NCBI RefSeq assembly: GCF_004359215.1
Contig: NC_090611.1
Coordinates: 2,173,530 to 2,228,818 of the forward strand
DNA: 55,289 bases
Direction: 5' to 3'
Origin: Bremia lactucae
Taxonomy: Eukaryota; Oomycota; Peronosporomycetes; Peronosporales; Peronosporaceae
Position numbers and translations under genes: made by a program. Positions 30,990 through 42,100 of this stretch are shown here, piece by piece (the first letter of the stretch is position 1; every line of letters starts with the position of its first letter). The notes under the pieces are model-generated. The model worked only from the letters and a program-made list of their open reading frames with translations, was not told the origin of the DNA and did no database searches.

Positions 30990-32062
30990 TGAGGATGAGC
31001 CTCAATATCGATTGGGCTCATTTCCCCCACCTCTCCGAGCATCATCGGGAGGTGGCAGAAACTGGGTGAATAAGCCCTGGCTCGGCTCCTGGGTAGTCCC
31101 CTTGAGCAACATGTTGCTCAGTTGGAGCAGTTTGAGGCATTCGTGCTCGGACAGCGGAGGGCCGCGTCCGAGGCACAAGGCCATGCTGCGGCAAAGTCCG
31201 TCACTCAGACTCAGGAGAAGCTGACGCATGAGCAGTCTCAGAGCGAGGCTCTCAATAGGACTGTTAAGATGCTCTCTGCCCGGTCGCATCAGCCGAGGCC
31301 CATTCGAATGGACCTGCCCAAGTTCGATGGAATTGCGGCGAACACGATTGTCCACTGGCTTTTAGCCGTGGAGCAATGCGGTGTTGCCCAGCTCATTGAG
31401 GACGACAGCCGGATGGTGCGTACGCCATGTCACATCTGCGCGGTAAGGCCTCAGAGTGGGCTTACTCGGCGCTTATGGCGGACAGAAAGGCGTTCCCTTC
31501 ATGGGCAATCTTCAAGGAAAAGTTTCGCGCCATGTAGCAGCTGCCGAACAACGAAGTGTTGCTTCAAGCGCGCTTCTTTGGAGCGCGACAGGCGAAGCAA
31601 TTTCTGCAAGAGTATGTGCAAGAGATGCGCTCGCTGCCGGCGTCCATTACCGTAGGTCCGATTCCGTAGCACACTAAGATGCCCACGTTTATGAACGGAC
31701 TACGGCAGGGCCCATCGCAACAGGATCTTTTCAGAAAGGTGCCGTCGCCGATGGGAGAGGCAATCCAAATTTCCTTGGTTGAGGAGCAATCCTACAACAG
31801 TGCCTCGGCGACAGCTTGGTATAAGCCGTCGGCCGAGAGGTCAGATGCCACTCCCATGGAGTTGGGCAATGCAGACGTTGTCTGTTTTAAATGCGGCAAG
31901 CGCGGTCATATGATAGCTCGCTGCTATGCCAGAGTCCCTGCTTGGGCGAAGACGCCCAGCACGAGGACTCCCTACCCAAAGGGCGATGACAAGAACCAGC
32001 GTCCGAGACGCATGAGTTCTGCATCAGTCACTGAGGGGTCGGGAAATGCAGGAGCGCAGTAG
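30990..32062 (+). pseudogene. Gypsy gag, nested element
   Basis: Several frames joined: PEQ/ATCCSVGAV-like remains, then MDLPKFDGIAANTIVHWLLA near 31,310, FKEKFRAM, FGARQAKQFLQEYVQEMRSL near 31,580-31,640, and MPTFMNGLRQGPSQQDLFRK from 31,679. It ends in the CCHC knuckle CFKCGKRGHMIARC at about 31,882-31,923. At least four frameshifts are present. Confidence 0.75.
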
Positions 32063-32124
32063 GGGCGGGATGCCCTTCTGACGCGGACTCTGAAGCTACC
32101 CCTGAGTTCAGAATTGTCGAAATA

Positions 32125-32650
32125 ATGGGTAGCATAGTCCCTGAGGTCTCGAAATTTCGAACCTCAACCCTGCTGGTCTATAGTGCTCAAGTACGAGGCT
32201 ATGACCAGGCGACGACCCTCCTAGCGGATTCGGGTGCATCACAACATCTTGTAAAACTCGCGGCTCTAAGAAAGAGAACGGCGATGTTTGAGTCGCTTTG
32301 CCAAGATGGCAAGCGAGAAGAGGCGACCGATCGACTAGCGAACAGCGCGCTCGTTAAGTCTGAGGGAGTTAAAGTTGAACTCGCTTTCAGCTTTAGTGAC
32401 TTCTCTTGTAAATAAAAGTTCACAGTGCTAGGTATGAAGAGTCCCTATGACCTCATCCTAGATATGCCATGGTTGGCAAAACACCAACCATGGATCGACT
32501 GGCGTACACGCACAGTTGCGAGCTCTACGCAGGACACCGGAAAGGATGCGCTCCTGCGAGAGGCGTATGCAACTGATAAAAAATTGGTAAGCGCTGACGG
32601 GATGTCAAACTTCAGCAATTCCTACCCAGCTCGGAGAGACTGGGGAGTGA
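32125..32650 (+). pseudogene. Gypsy retropepsin, nested element
   Basis: The active site LADSGASQHLVKL at about 32,220-32,260 has the usual D-S-G. The C-terminal SPYDLILDMPWLAKHQPW lies near 32,440-32,500. A stop (TAA) at about 32,413 separates the two parts in frame, so the protease is broken. Confidence 0.75.
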
Positions 32651-35600
32651 AAGGATGATGAAAAGTAGTCAGGCGTCCGAAAGCCTGTGGCAGTAGACGG
32701 CGAGATGAGAGGAAGTCAAGCGTCGCATGAACCGGCACAGATCCTAGAGCCTGGTGCGGTTGGAAGAGGTGCGTTAGTTAGGAGTGCAACGGCACGCGCT
32801 TCCCAGTCAAAAGTCGTGGTGACTCGAAGAATGAGTACCCGACAGATTAGGACGATCATAGGCACCTCTAAACGAGTGACAATTGGATCAGTTCCTATTA
32901 AAGAGGACGGGCATTCGAACGAGGTGTTCGAGGCCGTGAAAGACGAAATTGCGAAGGCATCCTCAGTTGAGGTGCTCGGGCAGGTCTTTAAATCTGCCGA
33001 GGAGATTGTTAAATCCCCAAGATGTCGTGGGATCTGTTCCTTACCGACTTATAGGAAGGAAAGATCCACAAAGTAGTCGCACCAGTTCCGGAAGAGAACT
33101 TGGCGGACTGTTGCTCGTCGTTCACAATGGACGAGAGCGTCCTAGAAACGGACAAAAAGAAACGGTTCGCTGCTCAAGGCTGGGATGCCTTGAGAGACAG
33201 TCCGTTCTTTAAGTATCTCTGGAAGCATCTCGATGTATTTCCAGAAGAAGTGCCGAGCCGTCTACCAGCAGATAGGGGCATCAGGCACGAAATAGACCTC
33301 GAACCTGGCACCAAGTATTGTGTGACCAGGCAATGGCCGCTGCTGAAAGAAGAAGTCGATTATATCGATGAGTTCTACGACAAGCGAGCCAATGCGGGAC
33401 ATGTACGTGAGAGAAAATCGCCTCACTGTAGCCCGACCTTTTGTGTACGTAAGGCCACAGGTGGATGGCGCGTGGTTCATGCTTACAATAAGCTGAACAC
33501 GGCGACCATACCGGCGCAAACGCCAATTCTGCGGAAAGATGTCTTGTTGAACTTCATGGGAAAGTCAGCTATCTTGTCCGCGTTGGATTTGAAGGATGGC
33601 TACTATCAGGTACTCATGAGAGAGTCCGATGTAGCCAAAACAGCTGTAAGCACTCCAAGCGCTATGTTTTCGGAGTAGCTTGTGATGCCCCAGGTTTGAA
33701 AAACGCACCAGCGACATTCAACTGACGTGATGCATCAGCACCGTGCCGACGCGCCCCAACACTTTGACGTAGGGGCCGAGGACGGGCTGAGCGCAATAGA
33801 GTCGCACAAGCGTCATTGAAATGCTGTGTTACAGACTTTGAAGGACGCCCAATTGTACGTCAACTTGCAAAAGCGCGTCATAGGGGTACCTGAGATACCT
33901 GTACTGGGCTGCATCGTTGGCACACATGGTGTACGAGAAGACCCAGACAAGGTAAAATCGGTAAAGGAATGGCCAATCCCACGGCATGTGAAGGATTTGC
34001 ACCAATTCCTAGGGCTCGCTAATTACTTGCAAAAGTATAGCAAAAATTATGCTGAGCAAACTAAACCATTATCTGACCTCCTTAAAAAGGACGCAGAATG
34101 GGTTTGGTTAAAAGAACAAGACTGTGCGTTCTCATCAGTGAAGAAATCTCTTGTAGAGGCGGTCTTGGCATTACCAGACGCAGATAAGCCCTTTTGTGTC
34201 ATCTGCGATGTATTTTGCAATCGCCAGCGCGCTCATGCAGAAGGATGACGACGCGTTGACCACGTCATCTCTCTTCAGTCCCGACTTTTAAAAGCCGCGG
34301 AACTGAATTAGTCTGTGCATGACAAAGTGCTACTTTCAATAAAGTATGCACTTTTCAAGTTTCGTGTGCACATACTGGGGACCGAACCATTTGTGGTTTA
34401 TACGGATCACGCATCNAAAGGATGATGAAAAGTAGTCAGGCGTCCGAAAGCCTGTGGCAGTAGACGGCGAGATGAGAGGAAGTCAAGCGTCGCATGAACC
34501 GGCACAGATCCTAGAGCCTGGTGCGGTTGGAAGAGGTGCGTTAGTTAGGAGTGCAACGGCACGCGCTTCCCAGTCAAAAGTCGTGGTGACTCGAAGAATG
34601 AGTACCCGACAGATTAGGACGATCATAGGCACCTCTAAACGAGTGACAATTGGATCAGTTCCTATTAAAGAGGACGGGCATTCGAACGAGGTGTTCGAGG
34701 CCGTGAAAGACGAAATTGCGAAGGCATCCTCAGTTGAGGTGCTCGGGCAGGTCTTTAAATCTGCCGAGGAGATTGTTAAATCCCCAAGATGTCGTGGGAT
34801 CTGTTCCTTACCGACTTATAGGAAGGAAAGATCCACAAAGTAGTCGCACCAGTTCCGGAAGAGAACTTGGCGGACTGTTGCTCGTCGTTCACAATGGACG
34901 AGAGCGTCCTAGAAACGGACAAAAAGAAACGGTTCGCTGCTCAAGGCTGGGATGCCTTGAGAGACAGTCCGTTCTTTAAGTATCTCTGGAAGCATCTCGA
35001 TGTATTTCCAGAAGAAGTGCCGAGCCGTCTACCAGCAGATAGGGGCATCAGGCACGAAATAGACCTCGAACCTGGCACCAAGTATTGTGTGACCAGGCAA
35101 TGGCCGCTGCTGAAAGAAGAAGTCGATTATATCGATGAGTTCTACGACAAGCGAGCCAATGCGGGACATGTACGTGAGAGAAAATCGCCTCACTGTAGCT
35201 CGACCTTTTGTGTACGTAAGGCCACAGGTGGATGGCGCGTGGTTCATGCTTACAATAAGCTGAACACGGCGACCATACCGGCGCAAACGCCAATCCCGCG
35301 GAAAGATGTCTTGTTGAACTCCATGGGAAAGTCAACTATCTTTTCCGCGTTGGATTTGAAGGATGGCTACTATCAGGTACTCATGAGAGAGTCCGATGTA
35401 GCCAAAACAGCTGTAAGCACTCCAAGCGCTATGTTTTCGGAGTAGCTTGTGATGCCCCAGGTTTGAAAAACGCACCAGCGACATTCAACTGACGTGATGC
35501 ATCAGCACCGTGCCGACGCGCCCCAACACTTTGACGTAGGGGCCGAGGACGGGCTGAGCGCAATAGAGTCGCACAAGCGTCATTGAAATGCTGTGTTACA

Positions 35601-36182
35601 GACTTTGAAGGACGCCCAATTGTACGTCAACTTGCAAAAGCGCGTCATAGGGGTACCTGAGATACCTGTACTGGGCTGCATCGTTGGCACACATGGTGTA
35701 CGAGAAGACCCAGACAAGGTAAAATCGGTAAAGGAATGGCCAATCCCACGGCATGTGAAGGATTTGCACCAATTCCTAGGGCTCGCTAATTACTTGCAAA
35801 AGTATAGCAAAAATTATGCTGAGCAAACTAAACCATTATCTGACCTCCTTAAAAAGGACGCAGAATGGGTTTGGTTAAAAGAACAAGACTGTGCGTTCTC
35901 ATCAGTGAAGAAATCTCTTGTAGAGGCGGTCTTGGCATTACCAGACGCAGATAAGCCCTTTTGTGTCATCTGCGATGTATTTTGCAATCGCCAGCGCGCT
36001 CATGCAGAAGGATGACGACGCGTTGACCACGTCATCTCTCTTCAGTCCCGACTTTTAAAAGCCGCGGAACTGAATTAGTCTGTGCATGACAAAGTGCTAC
36101 TTTCAATAAAGTATGCACTTTTCAAGTTTCGTGTGCACATACTGGGGACCGAACCATTTGTGGTTTATACGGATCACGCATC
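32650..36182 (+). repeat. 1,766-bp direct duplication around a single N
   Basis: 32,650-34,415 and 34,417-36,182 are direct repeats joined by one N at 34,416. I see only about six differences, clustered at the equivalents of 33,430-33,580. The first copy ends and the second begins exactly at the N, which points to two overlapping contigs or haplotypes joined without merging and not to a biological tandem duplication. Confidence 0.9.
33100..34415 (+). pseudogene. Gypsy RT and RNase H start, nested element, first copy
   Basis: The RT begins LADCCSSFTMDESVLE. It has the fingers segment RGIRHEIDLEPGTKY, the palm LDLKDGYYQVLMRESD, a degenerate LVMPQV, and no intact YxDD (QHFDVGAED where YFDD is expected). 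From 33,826 it continues with LGCIVGTHGVREDPDKVKSV and FLGLANYLQKYSKNYAEQTK, then the start of RNase H (YTDHAS) at the N. The catalytic box is lost in both repeat copies. Confidence 0.8.
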
Positions 36183-36330
36183 GCAATAAACTCACCGCAC
36201 CTCTCGCCTAGAATGTCAAGATGGATCACATTATTCTCTAAGTTCAATTCATAGTTGAATATAAGCCGGGTAAGTCGAATGCCTTGGCTGACGCTTTATC
36301 GCGCAAAGCAGACTTCGAAGTTAGACACCA
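34867..36330 (+). pseudogene. Gypsy RT and RNase H, nested element, second copy
   Basis: The same RT as at 33,100-34,415, with a few substitutions. It continues past the repeat end at 36,182 into the RNase H C-terminal part (YKPGKSNALADALSR-like, with frameshift) near 36,260-36,300. This copy is the one physically joined to the integrase. Confidence 0.75.
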
Positions 36331-36399
36331 GGAAAGTGTGTCTAATCCTAAAGCACAATTTCAGCCGTCAACGTTGGCAGCCATGAAGGCATACCACGT

Positions 36400-37250
36400 G
36401 ACGAGCTCATTGGTCTGAAATAAAAGAGAGCTACAGTCAAGACGACGATTGTCGCCTGCAGTTGGATCACTTTGGTGGACAAAAAGTTTCCCTTCCGTCG
36501 CACCTGATAGCTAAGCTAAATCTCTTAAGCTACCGTGATGGCTTGTTATGGCATAAGCTGTCACCATGTGATCCCTTGAGAATCTATGTACAGATCGCAA
36601 GCTGATGATACTTCACGAGCTCCATGATGCGCCATCTAGTGGGCATCTGGGCCGTGAAAAGACGTTCTTGCGATTGTCAGAGAAATTTTGGTGGCCACAC
36701 CTATATCGATGGGTGGCCAACTATATTCGCTCTTGCGAACAGTGTCAGCGCATTAAGCCTGCACCGTCCAGCAGTGCGCCACTGAAGCCGCCACCGATTC
36801 TACCGGATTGTTGGAAGTCAGTAAGTCTGGACTTCATGTTTGGCTTGCCGCCCGCCATAAGGGTCGGACGGGGCTCGTCGTCTTTGTAGACCGACTGAGC
36901 AAAATGGTGCACCTAGCACCATGTAGCACCACGATCTCAGACAGGGCGGCAGCCCTCTTATTCCTGGATCATGTGTACCGACTACACGGGGTTGTCCGAG
37001 TCCATAGTATCGGACCGGAATCCACGTTTTACGTCTGTTTTTTGGCGACATGTGTTCGAGCTGCCAGGTAGCAAGCTCCAAATGTCGACCGCATATCATC
37101 CCCAGACCGATGGCCAAACAGATTGTGTCAATCGGGTCGTGGTGGGTGTCTTACGCACGATAGCAACTCCAAAAGAACGGAGTAAACCGTTGCCCTGTGT
37201 GGAGTTCGCTTTAAATAACAGTGTCCACGTGAGTGACGAATGAGACACCA
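36400..37250 (+). pseudogene. Gypsy integrase, nested element
   Basis: The zinc-binding part ELHDAPSSGHLGREKTFLRL to SCEQCQRIKP is at 36,612-36,760. The core starts CWKSVSLDFMFGLP, then VVFVDRLSKMVHLA and SIVSDRNPRFTSVFW near 37,000, and TAYHPQTDGQTDCVNRVV near 37,090. The last motif has Asp where the third catalytic Glu is expected. Frame changes occur near 36,855 and 36,990. Confidence 0.8.
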
Positions 37251-37711
37251 TTTTATATTAATGACTGCGCCATCCTCGGATGCCAGTCTAGTTTGTGCGC
37301 AGCCCGAGCCTTAGTTTGGAAGGGCCCTTGACTATGCTTAAGCGAAAGAGGAACATAGTTTCGTCAATATGACGATGAACCGCGAGAGTTTCATCTCAAC
37401 GACAAAAACTTGCCCTAGTGACCCTGCCAGTTTAGCAGTGGTCAATAAATCTACGTCCTATGACCGATCTCTCGGCGGTGTCATAGGCGAGTTAAATGCA
37501 AAAAGCGTGAGCGAGGCTCAACGCTTTGTGGATGAGTGATTAGTCATCACACGAAAAGTCCGTGACGCGATGGCAAGCGCACAGGATAATTAAAAAGAAA
37601 ATGGTGACCGAAACGGTCTCAAAAATAATGAACGCTTGAGAGTGGGTGAAAAGTACTTTTAAGCACTGCTGCCCTACCTAAAATGCAATTTCTGTACTAC
37701 CTGGAGGTACT
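37251..37711 (+). other. Decayed integrase linker
   Basis: Between the integrase core and its C-terminal domain. Words such as GLTHPR are not recognisable, and stops are present in all plus frames. Nothing else is seen. Confidence 0.4.
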
Positions 37712-37950
37712 ATGAAGCTGTTGCCGGGTTTCATTGGGCCCTTTACGGTGGTAGAAAAGGTTGGAGACATAAAATATAGGCTCACCATTCCCCCGTATAT
37801 GAAGACGCACACCGTATTTTACGTGGGTCGTCTGAAACGGTATGTAGACCCAAATGAGGTCACATACTTCCATCCGTCCAAGAAGACCGATGGTGACGCC
37901 GACTGTGAGTCGAGCGTCGTTCTGGTGATGGGGATGGTGAAGGCGAAAAA
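37712..37950 (+). pseudogene. Integrase C-terminal domain, nested element
   Basis: MKLLPGFIGPFTVVEKVGDI and THTVFYVGRLKRYVDPNE are the typical end of gypsy integrases (GPF-VL ... HP-FHVS/VG-LKPY). No clear chromodomain follows. The frame runs into the palindrome at 37,950. Confidence 0.7.
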
Positions 37951-38870
37951 CTTTCAACCGATCGACTCCCCCCACCACGAAATTCGTGGTGGGGTGAGTC
38001 GATCGGTTGAAAGTAAGGGACATCACGCGAGTAACACGGATCCATCAGCATCAATATCTCCGAGATGTCAAGCCGAAGTTTCAGGCTTTCATAACTTTAA
38101 CGATAATTCGCGCGGACATCCTGCAGATCCGAGGTCAGTCGCAAGACTTGACCCTCGAGATCCCAATGCGTCGTTTAGCAGCGCTTAACGCCTTCGACTG
38201 AACGGACGAAGGTAAGACAGCCGCGAGTAGGTGGGTGAGATTGCCACTCCTATCGGGCTCCGCCTGCACTGATGGATGCGGGTGAGAATCAACGCTTCCT
38301 TGTTGGAAGGTTGCTTGCTCACTGCTCCGTGAGGCAAAGGTATCAGATCCTCGTCCAATGAAAGGTTACCCGAAGAGTTTCGACTCTTGCGACCCAATTG
38401 ATACCCTACGTATTAATGTGCCCGGCATGGTGACTGCCTATGAAAAGGAGCACCAGCTGAGACCTCTTCGCTAGTCTCAAATGGACAAGCAGAAGCAGCG
38501 TTGTGAGAAGAAACAGGAGGTACAGTACCGCCCATGATTTCTTTCACACGCAAGCGGGTGAAATTAATTTGCTGCGACCTGTTTCATCGCATCAGAATGC
38601 GGATGAATCCGGCTCGAGAATTCCGACTCGTATTGGTCGGGCGTTTCATTTGAACGCAACACGACCGGGATCGGGAAAATACGCCCAAGCGATTTTCCCT
38701 GAGCCCTCCATGATAAAAAGACGCCATAATAATTATGCGCGTCTAGAAGAACGCGCTATCGGAGCGACGCTCTTGGCCCGTTTAAACGAGACCATAAAGA
38801 TGGAGGGGGCATCGGTGATATGCCACCCGAGAGCTAGCGGCGCGTTAAGCAGCTCGCAGTTCCTCCTTCC
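37860..38870 (-). pseudogene. Accessory ORF antisense to pol, nested element
   Basis: Read on the minus strand, it matches the plus-strand frame at about 45,960-46,850 segment by segment: KEIMGGTVPPVS, SGNLSLDEDLIPLPHGAV, the coiled-coil zone (AxxRLTSDLQDVRAN-like), CYSRDVP and SRSVESF. Several stops are present, and the N-terminal ~600 bases seen in the 45-kb copy are deleted here. It lies between the integrase end and the polypurine tract, opposite to pol. Confidence 0.55.
37950..38014. repeat. 65-bp near-perfect palindrome
   Basis: Arms of 32 nt (37,950-37,981 and 37,983-38,014) around one central base, with a single mismatch (37,969/37,995). It lies where the plus-strand integrase end meets the minus-strand accessory frame. 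The related sequence at about 46,770-46,815 has only the right arm. Confidence 0.95.
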
Positions 38871-38904
38871 TCTTTGACGAATTTTAAAATGTAAACTCGC
38901 TCTT

Positions 38905-38917
38905 AAAGGGGGGATGG
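38905..38917 (+). other. Polypurine tract
   Basis: AAAGGGGGGATGG directly precedes the 3' LTR. The same tract (AAAGGGAGGGATGG) precedes the LTR-A at 44,735-45,262 on the other strand. Confidence 0.8.
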
Positions 38918-39459
38918 TGTAACGGGCTAAAGTTGCCTTAACGTTACACAGTCCCCGTTAAGTACACTTGGCATACTTCAGGGGGTGGTCAATTACTTAA
39001 ATAATGTAATTTTTTTTGGACCCACCCCTCGGGTGTGGTTCACATTTGTGACCAATCTTTGTGTATGTGATGCACATAGGTGCATTCACACTAGGAGGGA
39101 TGACGGTTAGCGTCATCCGTTACGCGAGATATCTAGAAAGATACGCTCTCAATACATATTAGTGTTATCTACAGACTGACAGTTTTGATTGGTAAAAATA
39201 GGTATTTATATTTAACGCGATTAAATATAAATCAGTCTGTAAACTACTTTCTACTTACAAAGTGCGCACGAGGAGTCGGACCGCTCTCCCTCTCCTGTGA
39301 CGACACTTCATTCGACTACTTAGTGCGTTGGGTGTGTTCGCTAAGGCACCCACCACAACTACCTCACTGCACGCAAGAGAAGCTGGTTAAACCGCTTCCT
39401 CGCTGTGCTAGGGTGTGTGCTTAAGTAGAGCGTGGCCGCATTAAGACGTGCCCGCTACA
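38918..39459 (+). repeat. LTR-A, 3' LTR of the nested element
   Basis: It runs from TGTAACGGGCTAAAG to CCCGCTACA, followed by TAGGC, which matches the 5' flank TAGGT. The host integrase sequence resumes immediately. Confidence 0.88.
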
Positions 39460-40290
39460 TAGGCCTTCTGACGTCCACGATGACCACTTATTGGTGCATC
39501 GTGGCACTCACATGATGCGTAAACGCAAAATATTATGGGTGGAAATGACGACACGAGGTGTGTCTCCAGCAATGACTGTGTAAAACAGTAACCCATTGCA
39601 TGTTGTGTATTGTTTTGCTAATGATCTATAAACTTTTGACAATCCTTTTAAGGATTGTTGGGATGGAATTCAAAGTTTACCCATCAACCCTTTAAGAGCC
39701 TTATCTTCTTGATAAGCTCTTCAACGTCGTCGAGTTATGTTGTTGACGGAACACTTATTGTTGCAACAGTGGCTTTATGCTCACTATTTAATTGCGCAGC
39801 CAACTCAAAATCAGCCGGCGCAAAAGGGCATCAGCGACGACGTTTAGTCGTCCTGGTTTATAGTCCACGGAGGAGTTATACTCCTCAAGAAAAGACAACG
39901 ATTGCGTCAGTCTTTGTGAGAGGTGTGGACTTTTTACGGCCGTGCGTAAAGACGCATGGTCCGTATACACAATGAACGGTCGATCTCTTGCGAGACAAAT
40001 CCTAAACTTAGCAAGTGCATATTTCATGGCAAGGAGTTCCTTGTCATGCATTTGGTAATGTCGTTGAAGCTGAGCAGACGACGCGCTCTACGCCGTCTGT
40101 GTTGCATTGATGCACAGTCGATTGCAAAATCGCTGGCACCACCGACCACATAAAAGGGTCAGCTTGGACCGCATCGCCAGGATTGGCGATTGCATCAAGC
40201 TTTGCTGAATACCGTCGAAAAAACGCTGACAATCAGCGTCCCATGACCACTTTACATTCTTCTTCAACAAAGAAGAAATATGGACTGTCA
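39460..40290 (-). pseudogene. Composite copy 2: integrase start and RNase H
   Basis: The first ~100 bases continue the interrupted integrase (compare 7,480-7,580). RNase H is well preserved at 39,788-40,051: MHDKELLAMKYALAKFR, FIVYTDHASLRTAVKSP and DYKPGRLNVVADALLRR, which includes the catalytic TDH and the D of ADAL. Its N-terminal part (40,044-40,290) is frameshifted. A ~200-bp linker (39,560-39,780) has no recognisable motif. Confidence 0.75.
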
Positions 40291-40299
40291 TTTCGACAT

Positions 40300-41130
40300 A
40301 ACTGCGTGAGTACTAGTGCAGGTACGCCGCTAAATTGAGAAACCTTCTAAGTCCCTTTACACTCGACTGGTACAGGCCAACCGGTTATCGCCTTGATCTT
40401 TTCTGGATCTTGGCGTACACCGTGTTTACCTACGATGCACCCAAAAAGTGTTATTTCGCTTGCAGCGAATATACACTTTTTGAGATTTGCATACAGCTTG
40501 TGTTTACGCATAAGTGTGAGAACCTTTCGGACGTGTGTACGATGTACTTCAACATTCGACTTCCCGTTCATGGCTCAGCTATGAGCGAAGACGTCATCAA
40601 AATAACTCGGTGCGAAATCTGGCACCGATCTGAACAGATTGGTTACATATCTTTTAAATGTCGCAGGGGCATTACTAAGTCCCTGAGGCATGACTAGCCA
40701 TTCCCATAGCATACCGCTTGGGGTGCTTGCTTCTGTGAAAGGAATATCTTGTTCACGCATAAGGATCTGATAGAATCCATCTATCAGATCCATTGAGGAA
40801 AAGATAGTACTATTTGACATACCATCAGTTCCAAGATACTGTGGAGAAGCTGTAAAGAGCGAACAGTATGACGAATGGAAGATCGCCATGATTGAAGAGC
40901 TGGATGCTTTGAAGTCAAATGACGTATGGACAATTGGGATACCACAAAAGGATGCGCATGTTTTGCACAACATGTGGCTGTACAATGATTACGTCTTTCA
41001 CAGCATCTGAGTTTGATTCGGGACAGTTGCAGCGTTCAATTATTGAATGCATGCACAATCCGCCACCTCCTGTTGCTTTACGCACACAGAAGGTCGAAGA
41101 ACTATGTGGGAAGGTTGACTTCCTCAAATA
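40300..41130 (-). pseudogene. Composite copy 2: reverse transcriptase with an insertion
   Basis: The RT palm is better preserved than in copy 1: SMDLIDGFYQILMREQDIPF, LVMPQGLSNAPATFKR and an intact catalytic SYFDDVFAHS at about 40,580. The connection ALFGCIVGKHGVRQDPEKIK-like stretch lies at 40,347-40,571. A 156-bp foreign segment (40,828-40,983) interrupts the palm. The fingers (FCVRKATGG) resume to its right. Confidence 0.8.
40828..40983 (+). mobile_element. Captured Ty1/copia RT fragment
   Basis: An uninterrupted 52-codon plus-strand frame, VPRYCGEAVKSEQYDEWKIA followed by MIEELDALKSNDVWTI and ending NMWLY, is the standard start of a copia RT domain (W--AM--E--AL--N-TW ... K-WVY). It sits antisense inside the gypsy RT. 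The copy-1 RT at about 8,434 lacks it (ACATACTATTA directly joined to ATGATTACGTC), so it is an insertion in copy 2. No LTR or TIR flanks it. Confidence 0.82.
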
Positions 41131-42100
41131 GCCGATGCTAAGCGATCGGCAAAGAATCTGTCGATTGCTTATACCTTTTCACGAGGCAGTGACCACAGCT
41201 TCATGACACAGTATTTCGAACCCGATATAGAGTCAATTTGTTGTCGAGTACCTTTATCCTTGAGCAACTCGTACGGTAGGTCGATTTGTTGTCGAGAAAC
41301 TTTATCCTTGGGCAACTCGCACGGTAGCGAATCAGGGAACACATCGATCAAATCCTTATACAAAGGAATTGCTCTAAAAGACTCTCACGATTATGACGTA
41401 AACATTAAATTCGTGTTTTCTCATCGAGGACATTCTCGCCCATCGATTAGCTGCAGAGAATTCGTTCGTTCTCAGGAAATATTATTGCCGACCGGCGCTA
41501 TCGGCCACGTAGTTGTCATCTGTGGCAAGTACGAAGATCTGCTTGACTTTGCCACTACGCAGATCATGCAAGAACCGTTTCGGCTCTAGCGTTGGCAATT
41601 GAGTTATCTCCGAAGTTTACTTCTGAGGCGCTATCAGATTAAATGTATAAACACCTACACTAAATTCTTTGTTAACTAAGACATTTAATGTCTCAGGTTT
41701 TCTTTGTAACATACTTCCAAAGGTACCTTTGAACCTTTTACCTCTAACCTTTAACGTGAATTGGATAGCAACTACGCATTTCTTCACTATAACAAATGCG
41801 CCTGTTGCTGACCGCACTGTCATCCCCCTCGTTAGAGAATATTACACTCAATAAATTGAGTCGGCGATCGTCTAGCAATTTGCGTTGAATAAAACTGTAT
41901 AACGCACCACAATCGACTAGGGACTTTACTGGCGATTTATTTGGCACTGTAATTTGCAGGGTGATGAGATTAGCCTCATCACCTGGGGCAGTTACACAAA
42001 GGTGTGCTTGCGAGGAGCAACTTTCGTCAAAAGGCCTGCAAATTTTTTTGACGCTGCTGGATCGGTCGACCGTTTTTTGACAATCCACCTCGTCGTTGCG
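41131..42100 (-). pseudogene. Composite copy 2: protease and RT linker
   Basis: The retropepsin active site SLVDCGALYSFIQRKLLDDR is near 41,880-41,930 with a D-C-G triad, as at the left edge of the window. The usual DVILGLPWL segment is missing: the sequence jumps from the middle of the protease to the linker (DVFPDSLPCELPKDKVSRQQ), in which a ~60-bp unit is tandemly duplicated (41,255-41,335). Confidence 0.7.

Larger units (their letters stand above)
30385..39459 (+). mobile_element. Complete nested LTR-A gypsy element
   Basis: A 9.1-kb element with two LTRs, a primer site, gag, protease, RT, RNase H, integrase, an antisense frame and a polypurine tract, inserted into the integrase of composite copy 2. 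The flanks TAGGT (30,380-30,384) and TAGGC (39,460-39,464) are a 5-bp target duplication with one change. The uninterrupted equivalent GAGATAGGTCTTTTCACG at about 7,470-7,490 in copy 1 serves as an empty site. About 1.77 kb of the length comes from an internal duplication at an N, so the true length may be ~7.3 kb. All frames are broken. Confidence 0.88.

Noticed and set aside
34417..36182. A true tandem RT duplication within the nested element
   Set aside because: The exact coincidence of the repeat edges with a single N makes an assembly overlap far more likely.
40919..41131. A 70-codon plus-strand frame next to the copia fragment
   Set aside because: Its right part is the antisense of the gypsy RT fingers region; only 40,828-40,983 has copia identity.
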